Assembly (NCBI RefSeq): GCF_020215665.1 | Contig: NZ_CP084061.1 | Coordinates: 2,326,001 to 2,390,000, forward strand | From: Blautia parvula | Lineage (GTDB): Bacteria; Bacillota; Clostridia; Lachnospirales; Lachnospiraceae | DNA length: 64,000 nt | Direction of reading: 5' to 3' | In this document: positions 25,399-33,933 of the stretch, piece by piece | Position numbering within the stretch: position 1 is the stretch's first letter | Layout of the letters: each line of letters opens with the position of its first letter | The notes under the pieces: model-generated | Database searches by the model: none | Seen by the model: only the letters and a program-made list of their open reading frames with translations | Told to the model about the DNA's origin: nothing | Made by a program: the position numbers and the translations under genes

Positions 25399-25749
25399 CT
25401 ATGTACGGCGGGTAGATTTCTTTCCTCTCACCAGGTCATAACTTTCCTCTATCATTCTGTATATCTCTTTCTCAGGTATGGAGCCGTCCAAAATCACGGA
25501 ATTCCAGTGCTCTTTATTCAGATGATAGGCCGGAAGCACTGAGGTGTAGGTGCTCCGCCAGAAATCCCTCCACTGGGGGTCTGTCTTTAAATTCACCCAG
25601 ATATTGCCCTCCCGCTCAAAAATCCATGCAAATACTTTTCTGCTGCTTTTCATTCGGATAACGGTCCAGTTCGGGTCATGAAACGGATAGTCCTCAAACA
25701 CATCCGGCATTTTCAGACAATACGAAACTGCTTCCTCTCTGGTTCTCAT
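25399..25749 (-). CDS. MmcQ/YjbR-family protein
   Basis: 116 residues with the compact YjbR fold: PFHDPNWTVIRMKSSRKVFAW, IWVNLKTDPQ and HLNKEHWNSVILDGSIP. The family is a CyaY-like fold with a suggested DNA-binding role; function unproven. SD AGGAGG upstream. Confidence 0.85.
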   Translation of the reverse strand: MRTREEAVSYCLKMPDVFEDYPFHDPNWTVIRMKSSRKVFAWIFEREGNIWVNLKTDPQWRDFWRSTYTSVLPAYHLNKEHWNSVILDGSIPEKEIYRMIEESYDLVRGKKSTRRT

Positions 25750-25826
25750 ATATGCCTCCTTTCTTTCAACACAGTTTCAGTATACAGGATTCCATTTATC
25801 CCGTCAAATTGTTCATTTTTCACCCA

Positions 25827-25855
25827 TTGACAGAATTCAATTTGTGTGTTATGCT
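25827..25855 (+). promoter_or_regulatory. Promoter of the ilvBN T-box transcript
   Basis: TTGACA (25827-25832), 17 bases, TATGCT (25850-25855), a short distance upstream of the T-box leader. Confidence 0.8.
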
Positions 25856-25869
25856 ATAAAACAATTAAA

Positions 25870-26175
25870 AAAGCATTTTGTTAAATGCGGTGACGGGGAG
25901 GAGTACATACCCAGCCGGCTTTCAGAGAGAAGATGTCTGGTGCGAATCTTCAGCAAGGAAGTATGGAAGTAGCCCCTGAGCAGTGAGCCCAACAGAGATG
26001 TGATATCTCTCAGTAGACCTCAACGTCTCTTTCCCACGTTACAGGGAAAACAGTATCGATATTTCTCTTAGTATCCGTACTGGCAGAGCGCAGGATTTTT
26101 CCTGAAATCAGGTGGTACCACGGATGACTTATCCGCCCTGAACTGAATTCTCAGTTCAGGGCGTTTTTCATTCTG
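25870..26175 (+). ncRNA. T-box leader upstream of ilvBN
   Basis: Stem I starts near GACGGGGAGGAGTA (25892) and closes at GCCCCTGAGCAGTGAGC. The conserved T-box element AGGTGGTACCACGG is at 26110-26123, followed by a strong terminator CGCCCTGAACTGA / TCAGTTCAGGGCG plus TTTTT (26139-26170). Uncharged tRNA binding favours the antiterminator. The specifier looks like GTA in GGAAGTAGCC, which would mean valine and fits a branched-chain operon, but I placed it by eye. Confidence 0.92.
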
Positions 26176-26215
26176 TAAAAACCATCTAACAATGAGTTAA
26201 AGGAGGATTTTGTCC

Positions 26216-27934
26216 ATGACAGGAAATGAATTATTTGTAAAAGCACTGCAGAAAGAAGGCATTGATTATCTCTTCGCATACCCGGGCGGTTACGCCATCG
26301 ACATTTTTGATGAGCTGTATAAACAGGATTCCATCCAGGTGATACTCCCCCGCCACGAGCAGGGTCTGATCCACGCCGCAGACGGCTATGCCAGAGCTAC
26401 CGGACGCACAGGCGTCTGCCTGGTCACAAGCGGCCCCGGTGCCACCAATCTGGTCACCGGAATCGCCACTGCCAACTATGACAGTGTTCCCCTGGTATGC
26501 TTCACCGGCCAGGTTCCCACAAATCTCATCGGAAATGATGCCTTCCAGGAGGTAGACATTGTGGGGATCACACGCGGTATCTGCAAATACGCCGTGACCG
26601 TACGCGACCGGAACGACCTTGGCCGTATCATCAAGGAAGCCTTCTATATTGCCAATACCGGCAAAAAAGGTCCTGTCCTCATTGATCTTCCAAAAGATAT
26701 CATGCTGCAGGAGGGTGACGAACACTATCCCAAGGAGGTTCACATCCGCGGCTACAAACCAAGCAGCGGCGTACACATGGGACAGTTAAAGAAAGCAGTC
26801 AACCTCTTAAAAGAAGCCAAAAAGCCCCTGTTTCTCATGGGCGGCGGTGTAAACATCGGCAGGGCCAACGAGACTGCCCTGGCCCTTGTGGAGACCACAA
26901 GAGTCCCTGTTATCACTACTATTATGGGTAAGGGCTCCATCCCCACCAGCCATGAACTCTATGTGGGCAATGTGGGAATGCACGGCTGCTATGCGGCCAA
27001 CCACGCCATCAGCGAATGTGACCTGCTCTTCTCCATAGGAACCCGATTTAATGACCGAATCACAGGCAAGATCGAGGAGTTTGCCAAGAATGCCAAGATC
27101 GTGCATGTAGACATTGACACAGCCTCCATCTCCAGGAATATCCAGGTGGATATCCCCATCGTGGCAGACGCAAAGGACGCTATGGAGGCACTGTTAAAGC
27201 ACGTAAAATGCTGTGAACATAAAGAATGGCTGGAGCAGATCGACGGCTGGAAGCAGGAACATCCTCTTGATATGGACCAGAACAAAGGCATCACTCCACA
27301 GAAGATCGTGCAGTGCATCAACGAACAGTTCGAGGAGGGCATCTTTGTCACGGACGTAGGTCAGCATCAGATGTGGGTCACACAGTATCTGGAAATGAAC
27401 GAGAAAAAACAGCTTCTCACCTCCGGCGGCCTTGGCACCATGGGATACGGGTTCCCTGCTTCCCTGGGCGCAAAATTCGCCTATCCGGGCAAGCCTGTAG
27501 TCTGTGTCTCCGGTGACGGCGGCATGCAGATGAACATTCAGGAGATGGCTACTGCCGTATCCTACGGCCTTCCGGTCATTATCTGTATCTTCAACAACAG
27601 CTATCTGGGCATGGTGCGTCAGTGGCAGCAGCTCTTCTATGACAAGCGCTACTCCTCCACCTGTACACGCCGCAGAAAGACCTGCAGCGCCAACTGCAAG
27701 GGCCCGTCAAAGGACTGCCCGGAATACACCCCCAACTTCGTAAAACTGGCGGAGAGCTATGGCGCGTATGGCATGCGCGTGGAGAAAGAGGAAGATATGG
27801 CCCGGGCCTTCCAGTTTGCAAAGGGCAATACGGATGCCCCCACGATTCTGGAATTTATCATTGACAGTGATGAGCTGGTACTGCCTATGGTACAGGGCGG
27901 AAAACCGCTGCATAACATGATTTTGGACTGCTAG
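26216..27934 (+). CDS. ilvB: Acetolactate synthase large subunit with cysteine-rich insert
   Basis: 572 residues from ATG 26216; a TTG two codons upstream also lies in frame, but the ATG fits the AGGAGG spacing. ThDP enzyme: EGIDYLFAYPGG, RHEQGLIHAADGYAR (catalytic Glu), SGPGATNLVTGIA, and the ThDP motif GDGGMQMNIQEMATA to IFNNSYLGMVRQWQ. It condenses two pyruvates or pyruvate and 2-oxobutyrate in branched-chain amino acid synthesis. Between FYDKRYS and NFVKLAE, where most IlvB have a short link, there is a roughly 20-residue insert with Cys483, Cys490, Cys494 and Cys501. First gene behind the T-box. Confidence 0.96.
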   Translation: MTGNELFVKALQKEGIDYLFAYPGGYAIDIFDELYKQDSIQVILPRHEQGLIHAADGYARATGRTGVCLVTSGPGATNLVTGIATANYDSVPLVCFTGQVPTNLIGNDAFQEVDIVGITRGICKYAVTVRDRNDLGRIIKEAFYIANTGKKGPVLIDLPKDIMLQEGDEHYPKEVHIRGYKPSSGVHMGQLKKAVNLLKEAKKPLFLMGGGVNIGRANETALALVETTRVPVITTIMGKGSIPTSHELYVGNVGMHGCYAANHAISECDLLFSIGTRFNDRITGKIEEFAKNAKIVHVDIDTASISRNIQVDIPIVADAKDAMEALLKHVKCCEHKEWLEQIDGWKQEHPLDMDQNKGITPQKIVQCINEQFEEGIFVTDVGQHQMWVTQYLEMNEKKQLLTSGGLGTMGYGFPASLGAKFAYPGKPVVCVSGDGGMQMNIQEMATAVSYGLPVIICIFNNSYLGMVRQWQQLFYDKRYSSTCTRRRKTCSANCKGPSKDCPEYTPNFVKLAESYGAYGMRVEKEEDMARAFQFAKGNTDAPTILEFIIDSDELVLPMVQGGKPLHNMILDC

Positions 27935-27946
27935 GAGGAGAAGAAT

Positions 27947-28444
27947 ATGAAGAAAAGATGGATTTCCTTATATGTAGAAAATGAAGTAGGTGTGCTGGCA
28001 AAGATCGCAGGCCTGTTCTCCGGAAAATCATACAACCTCACAAGCCTCACCGTGGGCACCACAGAGGATCCCACCATGTCACGGATGACCATCAGCGTGG
28101 AGAGCGATGATGCCACCTTTGAACAGATCAAAAAGCAGTTAAACCGCTGTGTGGAGGTCATCGAGGTCATTGACTTCACCAATTCCCGCATCCACAGGAA
28201 AGAAGTTCTGTACATTAAGATCAAGGACTGCGACGAGGCTGTGAAGACGGAGATCTTCCGCATTGCAACTATTTTCCATCTGGCTGTCGTAGACTACGGC
28301 AAAACAGAGATGCTGCTGGAGAGCCTTCAGACAGAAAAACGGAATGATGAGATCATTTCCTATTTCTCCAGCTACTTTAAGAATATTGAGGTGGTACGCG
28401 GAGGAAGTGTTGCCATCAAAGGTGTCAGCATCCAGGATAAATAA
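27947..28444 (+). CDS. ilvN: Acetolactate synthase regulatory subunit
   Basis: 165 residues. N-terminal ACT domain: WISLYVENEVGVLAKIAGLF, RGYN-like KSYNLTSLTVG, MSRMTISVE. The C-terminal ALS_ss_C domain supplies valine feedback control. It lies 12 bases after ilvB. Confidence 0.95.
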   Translation: MKKRWISLYVENEVGVLAKIAGLFSGKSYNLTSLTVGTTEDPTMSRMTISVESDDATFEQIKKQLNRCVEVIEVIDFTNSRIHRKEVLYIKIKDCDEAVKTEIFRIATIFHLAVVDYGKTEMLLESLQTEKRNDEIISYFSSYFKNIEVVRGGSVAIKGVSIQDK

Positions 28445-28455
28445 AAACAGAAAAA

Positions 28456-28495
28456 AGTGGAGCCATGCCCATCACAGCATGACTCCGCTTTTTCT
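28456..28495. terminator. Bidirectional terminator between ilvN and the GGDEF gene
   Basis: Stem AGTGGAGCCATGC / GCATGACTCCGCT flanked by A and T runs on both sides, so it serves ilvBN on the plus strand and the convergent signalling gene on the minus strand. Confidence 0.85.
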
Positions 28496-28506
28496 ATTGA
28501 CCGGTA

Positions 28507-30777
28507 CTACTGCCGGTCCTCTCCTGCCTCTTTTTTCAGATCCGTAATATCATGGCAGGTGAGCAGAACTGCCTGCTCCCCCTTCCACTCAATAAAGCAT
28601 GCGTCCGCTGATGTCCACACCTGAAGAAAGGGATTGTAAACCTGCCGGACGCAGCGGGGATGCGCGCTGTCCAGCGCTTTTGCAGGACAGAAATCACAGG
28701 GCGTATCCCGGCGGAAGAAGGCTTTATGGCAGGTAACCCCCGGCTTTGCCTCAGGCACCCATATTTTCGTCTTCCGGTTAATATACAGCATTTCTTTTGT
28801 CTCCGGATGTACCACATAGATCCAGGAACTCTGATTGTCAAGGATTGCTTCCAGGGATGCCGCGTTCTGCACCGCATTGTCCTGGGCCCGGAGTTTCAGG
28901 AGAAAGGTACTCAATATCTGCGCGATGAATACCAGTGTATTTACCTGTTCCTGGGTCCAGTAACGGTTGACACGGCACTCGTCAAAGCCCACAAATCCCT
29001 TGAACTTCCCTTTGTCGTAAATGGCGCACTGCAGCATGGACTTGATTCCCTGGGGCTCCAGTATCTCCCGCTGCTGCGGTGTCAGTGCATCTATGTCACG
29101 GCAGTAAAATACACCGCTCTCGTTGAAATTGCTCTGGTATCCGCCCTCCAGATCATCTGCATAGGGCACATGCTGAAGATTTCCAATCTCCGGCCACACA
29201 CCCTCGTTGCACCATTCATATGTATTCTTACAGTAGTCCGGGTCCTCCTCATTCTCAAAGATGTAGACACGGCTCACGTCAAACTGGCGCCCGATCACCT
29301 CCAGTATGGCATTGACTGCTGTATCCGGATTGGAGGATTTATAAAGTATCCGGAACACATACTCAAACAGGCGGAGCTCCACATTGCCCTCTGTCTCCTC
29401 ATCCGAATCTATCCTGGTATTGGCCGCACTGCAGGGCTTCTGAGGGAACTCATCTGAAAAAAGCTTTGCATCCGCTATGCAGTATCCATTCTTTCCCCGG
29501 TTCTTAGCACGGTACAGTGCCTGGTCTGCCCGTTTAAAAAGTTCATTGTAGGACTGGCCGCAGTCCGGGAAGACAGCTATGCCGATGCTGCAGGACAGCT
29601 CCACATCTGTCAGCTCCTGTACTGCCATCTCACCTATGGCTTTCATGATCTGGGCTGCTTTCTGCTCAGCCAGGGAGACATCCGGTATCTGTCCGAGAAA
29701 CACTAAAAATTCATCTCCCCCTACACGGCCTACAATATCCTCACTGCGGAACTGCTTCTGGATCGTGTGCGCAACCTCCGCCAGAAGGGCATCCCCGAAG
29801 AGATGTCCCATGGTGTCATTCATATGCTTGAAGTTGTCCAGGTCAATGATCATAAGTGCAGACTTCCTCTCGGGTCCGCTGCCTTCCAGAACCGCCTGGA
29901 TATATTCCTGGCTGGTCCCCTTATTATACAGCTTTGTCAGCATATCGCGCTGGGCGCGCTCCATAAGATTCTGTGCCTTTCTCTTTTCGGCATCAATATC
30001 CAGAATGGCGCCCACAGCCCGCACCACGCGCCCTGACTTGTCCGCCAGCCCCGTGATCCGGATACGGCACCAGACAGGCTTATGCTTATCGCTTACGATA
30101 CGGATTTCCTCCTCTGCGTAATGCTCTCCGCTGCGGATGCGCATCAGCAGCTTGGAAAAAAGAATCTGGTCCTCCTTCAGGATGTATGGTGCCTTCCAGA
30201 AAAGGCGGCTGACATGCTGTGTGACCGGAGGACAGCCGAATTTTTTCTCCCAGTTCCCTGTAAAGGTCATGGTGTCTGCCTGGATATCCCACTCAAAAAG
30301 AATATCTGTGGTCTGGTCCATGATGATCTGGTGCCGTTCCAGAGAAATGCGCAGCTTCTCTTCCAGCTCCTTACTCCGTGTCACATCCACCAGCACACAG
30401 CAGAAATAACCCGCGCCCTCTTCGTCGCGGACCAGATGACCCTTATCCAGAACCCATATGGTACGTCCGTCCCCGCGGGTCATCCGGTATTCCAGCTCCT
30501 TGTCCGGTCCAAGGGAAATCTGCCTCTGCACTTCCTCCAAAGTGCGCAGGCGGTCTCTGTAATCTATCATTTCCCAGAAACTGTTCCGGAATTTATCACT
30601 TATCTCCTGCCGTGTATATCCCAGCATGGACAAAAATCCTTTATTCATCTGCAGAAGCGTCAGCCTTTCATCAAAACGGCAGGAAAACATTCCCCCCGGA
30701 ATATTATCGCTCAGTATCTGCAGGTCACGGCCGCCGACTTCTTCCGGCAGCGGCATTTTGTGCTCTTCGCTCTTCAT
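28507..30777 (-). CDS. PAS-PAS-GGDEF-GAF-PAS signalling protein, probable diguanylate cyclase
   Basis: 756 residues, no membrane segment. Two PAS-like domains (about 20-135 and 150-265), a GGDEF domain (about 270-430) with intact GGDEF at 353-357 and an upstream RSED inhibitory I-site (344-347), a GAF-like region (about 460-625), and a C-terminal PAS-like part containing CHKAFFRRDTPCDFCPAKAL. It should make c-di-GMP from two GTP under product inhibition. The cysteine-rich C-terminal PAS might hold a cofactor, but this is a guess. Convergent with ilvN. Confidence 0.88.
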   Translation of the reverse strand: MKSEEHKMPLPEEVGGRDLQILSDNIPGGMFSCRFDERLTLLQMNKGFLSMLGYTRQEISDKFRNSFWEMIDYRDRLRTLEEVQRQISLGPDKELEYRMTRGDGRTIWVLDKGHLVRDEEGAGYFCCVLVDVTRSKELEEKLRISLERHQIIMDQTTDILFEWDIQADTMTFTGNWEKKFGCPPVTQHVSRLFWKAPYILKEDQILFSKLLMRIRSGEHYAEEEIRIVSDKHKPVWCRIRITGLADKSGRVVRAVGAILDIDAEKRKAQNLMERAQRDMLTKLYNKGTSQEYIQAVLEGSGPERKSALMIIDLDNFKHMNDTMGHLFGDALLAEVAHTIQKQFRSEDIVGRVGGDEFLVFLGQIPDVSLAEQKAAQIMKAIGEMAVQELTDVELSCSIGIAVFPDCGQSYNELFKRADQALYRAKNRGKNGYCIADAKLFSDEFPQKPCSAANTRIDSDEETEGNVELRLFEYVFRILYKSSNPDTAVNAILEVIGRQFDVSRVYIFENEEDPDYCKNTYEWCNEGVWPEIGNLQHVPYADDLEGGYQSNFNESGVFYCRDIDALTPQQREILEPQGIKSMLQCAIYDKGKFKGFVGFDECRVNRYWTQEQVNTLVFIAQILSTFLLKLRAQDNAVQNAASLEAILDNQSSWIYVVHPETKEMLYINRKTKIWVPEAKPGVTCHKAFFRRDTPCDFCPAKALDSAHPRCVRQVYNPFLQVWTSADACFIEWKGEQAVLLTCHDITDLKKEAGEDRQ

Positions 30778-30913
30778 ATTGTCATATGGCTCCTATTTGT
30801 TATCCTCTGTATCCGGCTATGATTGGAAAACAGAGTTAACCACGTTCATTTTCTATCATTCTAACAAATGCCCTGTAGTTATGCAAGGAACAAAAAGAGG
30901 AAAAGCTTTATTT

Positions 30914-31108
30914 TTACATCCATCCGTTGACCCAGGCTATAGGGCACACCACAGCGGAGGCCAAAACACAGACCGCTCCCAGAATTAAAAACGGTACCCC
31001 GATAAAAGTGCAGAACAGCGCTATGCACGGATGTCTCCGTGCAAAACGGGCTGCTGTTGTGTCAAACCGATATTCTGCTCTTCGGATCGTCTCCCTGATA
31101 TATTTCAT
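30914..31108 (-). CDS. Small membrane protein, 64 residues
   Basis: Good GGAGGGACAGTT ribosome site before the ATG. The basic first half, MKYIRETIRRAEYRFDTTAA then RFARRHPC, is followed by one or two membrane segments (IALFCTFIGVPFLILGAVCVLA, VVCPIAWVNGW regions). I do not recognise a family. It stands alone between two minus-strand genes. Confidence 0.65.
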   Translation of the reverse strand: MKYIRETIRRAEYRFDTTAARFARRHPCIALFCTFIGVPFLILGAVCVLASAVVCPIAWVNGWM

Positions 31109-31232
31109 AACTGTCCCTCCTATGGCATTTATCCTACCACCCGCCGTATTAAAACGGTAAAAGTGATATACAGATGAAATAAAAATGCCATAAAAGAGTT
31201 CTCTGCAAAACGGCTTTGATGTCCGGAAACCT

Positions 31233-32135
31233 TTATTCCAACCCTTCTTTCACATATTCAATATATCTCCTGCTGCACCCCCCAAGCTCCCTGCCGGCAC
31301 GTTTAATATATCCGCAGCACACTTTCACCCTGCAGTCCTCCAGCTCGATTCTGTGTATCCTGCTGTCTCTGTGCAGTCTGGAGTCCATCAGACAACTGAT
31401 ATTCCCCAAATCTGTTTTCAGCAGAAGCTGGGTCATGGCATGGTCACTGCACACCTCCACCCCTCTGTAGAAAAACTGGGAATCCACCAGCTTTTCCTTC
31501 AGATTGCCGGGATGCTGAAACAGGGGAATCCCCTCTTCCAGGTTCTGGACAAAGCGTATCTTCTGCAGTTCCGCTTTTGTTACACTTTTCCTGTCATAAT
31601 AGGGATTGCCGGGGCCTGCGAACAATACAAGCCTTGTCTCCTTTAACATATGGAATTCCAGATGCCTCTGCTCCAGCATACGGTCAACCGCATTTTTCTG
31701 AAATTCCGAGACAAAGACGAATCCCAGTTCTGCACGGCGGTGTGTCACCTGATGCAGCACCATTTCCAGGGTACCTTCCAGATATCTGGCCTGCAGGTTC
31801 TGTTCCCGCCTGTAAAATTCCGCAAACAGACCGGCCAGAAGGTTGCTTGGCATGGAGGAAAGACAGAACACTTCTGACTTAACGCTTGTCTGCACCTGCT
31901 GGATCACCTGCATGTCTTTTAAAATCCTGCGCGCCTGTTCATAGACCAGTTCCCCCTCCACGGTCATCTCCACACCCTTCTTACTCCGCCTAAGAAGACG
32001 GACCCCCAGGCTTTTCTCCATCTTGCCGATCGTCATGCTCACATGCGGCTGTGTTGTATAGAGCATCTCCGCCGCCTTGCTGATCGAACCGGTATCCACG
32101 CTCACCACAAAATACTGCAGTTGTTTCATCTCCAT
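31233..32135 (-). CDS. LysR-family transcriptional regulator
   Basis: 300 residues from ATG 32135 (ATG 32129 is an equal choice); the frame is open further upstream but that overlaps the ATPase gene. The N-terminal winged HTH MKQLQYFVVSVDTGSISKAAEMLYTTQPHVSMTI is classic LysR, followed by a substrate-sensing domain. It is the last gene after the B12-controlled ABC importer and overlaps nothing, so it may be co-transcribed. Confidence 0.9.
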   Translation of the reverse strand: MEMKQLQYFVVSVDTGSISKAAEMLYTTQPHVSMTIGKMEKSLGVRLLRRSKKGVEMTVEGELVYEQARRILKDMQVIQQVQTSVKSEVFCLSSMPSNLLAGLFAEFYRREQNLQARYLEGTLEMVLHQVTHRRAELGFVFVSEFQKNAVDRMLEQRHLEFHMLKETRLVLFAGPGNPYYDRKSVTKAELQKIRFVQNLEEGIPLFQHPGNLKEKLVDSQFFYRGVEVCSDHAMTQLLLKTDLGNISCLMDSRLHRDSRIHRIELEDCRVKVCCGYIKRAGRELGGCSRRYIEYVKEGLE

Positions 32136-32185
32136 TCCTGAACCCCCGTCTTCTCTCTTGTCTGATAAGAAATATCTGCTTTCTT

Positions 32186-33145
32186 TTATCCAAAGCGGTG
32201 GCAGGCTGCCTGGTGACCCGGCCTGATTTCCCGAAGCTTTGGCTTCTCTGTTCTGCACCTGCTGCCGCAGAAACTGCATCTGCTCTGAAACGGACATCCC
32301 TCCAAAACGTCAAGTGGACTTGGGACCTCCCCTTCAATGCTCCTGATCTCACAGTTCTGCTCCATATGTATGGAAAACAGCGAGCCCAGCAGCGCCTGCG
32401 TATAGGGATGCACTGCCCTGGTCCGCACTGCCTCCCCCGGTATCACTTCCACAATATGCCCCAGGTACATCACAGCGATCTGATGGGCAAATGCCTGTAT
32501 CAGCGCAATATCATGACAGATAAATACAATACTGATATCCTTCTCCTTCTGGAGCTTTACCAGAAGTTCGATGATCGTCTTCTGTATGGATACGTCAAGA
32601 GCCGATGTGGCCTCGTCGCACACCAGCACCTCAGGCTCCAGGGAAAGTGCTCTGGCTATCCCCACCCTCTGCCGCTGCCCCCCGCTCATACTGTGGGGAT
32701 ATCTGTATAAAAAGTCCTCGGAGAGCTCCACCATCCCAAGCAGCTCCTTTGCCTTCTCCTCTTTCTCACTCTTCTTCAGCCGTTTAAAATTCATGAGCGG
32801 CTCTGTCAGGATATCTATGATCTTCATCTTGGGATTAAAAGAAGCCAGCGGGTCCTGAAACACCATCTGCATGTTCTGGCGGTTCAGCCGTTTTTCCTTT
32901 TCCGGCAGATGTACAATGTCCCTGCCGTGGCAGAGGATCTCACCGCTGGTAGGGGCGTCCATCTGGATCAGCATCCGCACAAGGGTGGATTTTCCGCAGC
33001 CGCTCTCCCCCACAATCCCCAGGGTCTTTCCTTTGTACACATTCAGACTGATGTCACTGCAGGCAGTCAGTACCTTTTTTCCCGGCGCGGAAAACTGCTT
33101 TACAATATGGTTTGCCTTTAACACAACATCCGATTCATGAAACAA
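32186..33145 (-). CDS. Peptide/nickel-type ABC transporter ATPase (DppF/OppF/NikE type)
   Basis: 319 residues from a TTG at 33145, nine bases after GGAGG; a GTG at 33154 is the alternative. GESGCGKSTL (Walker A), SGGQRQRVGIARAL (signature), LVCDEATSALDVS (Walker B), and the C-terminal oligo_HPY zone with CPFQSRCSFCGSRC, whose four cysteines can bind a Fe-S cluster as in Opp/Dpp ATPases. It overlaps the previous ATPase gene by 11 bases. Confidence 0.92.
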   Translation of the reverse strand: MFHESDVVLKANHIVKQFSAPGKKVLTACSDISLNVYKGKTLGIVGESGCGKSTLVRMLIQMDAPTSGEILCHGRDIVHLPEKEKRLNRQNMQMVFQDPLASFNPKMKIIDILTEPLMNFKRLKKSEKEEKAKELLGMVELSEDFLYRYPHSMSGGQRQRVGIARALSLEPEVLVCDEATSALDVSIQKTIIELLVKLQKEKDISIVFICHDIALIQAFAHQIAVMYLGHIVEVIPGEAVRTRAVHPYTQALLGSLFSIHMEQNCEIRSIEGEVPSPLDVLEGCPFQSRCSFCGSRCRTEKPKLREIRPGHQAACHRFG

Positions 33146-33923
33146 AACGTTCACCCTCCATTTCCGGAACAGCCTGCAAAAGACTTTTGGTATAATCACT
33201 GACCGGATGATTCATCACCTCATCCCGGGTACCCTGATCCACCACTTTGCCGTTCTGCATGACAACCAGTTTATCCGCCATATAGGCAGCTACGCCAAGG
33301 TTATGTGTCACGATAATAATCCCTGTCTCGTATCTGTCTCTCAGCTCCATCATCTGCCGCACGATCTGCGCCTGTGTGGTCACATCCAAAGCGCTGGTGG
33401 GCTCGTCAGCCAACAGAAGCTGAGGCTGAAATGTCATGGCCATGGCGATTCCCACTCTCTGGCGCATACCGCCGCTCAACTGGTGGGGATAGCTCTTCAT
33501 AATGTTTTCCGCGTCGGCCAGACGCATCTTCTTCAGCATTTCTGCAGCCTTGTTCCAGGCCTGCGGTCTGGTAACTCTGCTGTGGGTACAGATATACTCC
33601 ACATACTGTTTTCCGATCTTCCGAATGGGGTTGAGGGTTCCGCCGCAGTCCTGGAAGATCATGGACATTCTGGTTCCTCTCAGATTTCGCCACTCCTCCC
33701 CGGATTTCTGTGTGAGTGCCTCCCCCTGGAAATATATCTCACCGGCGCTTATATATCCCGAACCGGGGAGCGCTCCCAGCACTGCCCGGATCACCGTTGT
33801 CTTGCCGCTGCCGCTCTCACCTACTATGCTGACAATCTCGCCTTTTTTCATGGAAAGCTGAAAACTCTCCACTGTGGGCTCCTGCTTTCCGTAACGGACT
33901 GTCAAATCCTTGATCTCAAGCAT
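33135..33923 (-). CDS. Peptide/nickel-type ABC transporter ATPase (DppD/NikD type)
   Basis: 262 residues. GESGSGKTTVIRAVLG (Walker A), QLSGGMRQRVGIAMAM (signature) and LLLADEPTSALDVT (Walker B). Shorter than DppD (about 330) because the C-terminal oligo_HPY extension is missing, which is the size typical of NikD-like ATPases. Works as a heterodimer with the next gene. Confidence 0.92.
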   Translation of the reverse strand: MLEIKDLTVRYGKQEPTVESFQLSMKKGEIVSIVGESGSGKTTVIRAVLGALPGSGYISAGEIYFQGEALTQKSGEEWRNLRGTRMSMIFQDCGGTLNPIRKIGKQYVEYICTHSRVTRPQAWNKAAEMLKKMRLADAENIMKSYPHQLSGGMRQRVGIAMAMTFQPQLLLADEPTSALDVTTQAQIVRQMMELRDRYETGIIIVTHNLGVAAYMADKLVVMQNGKVVDQGTRDEVMNHPVSDYTKSLLQAVPEMEGERFVS

Positions 33924-33933
33924 ATCCTCTCCT

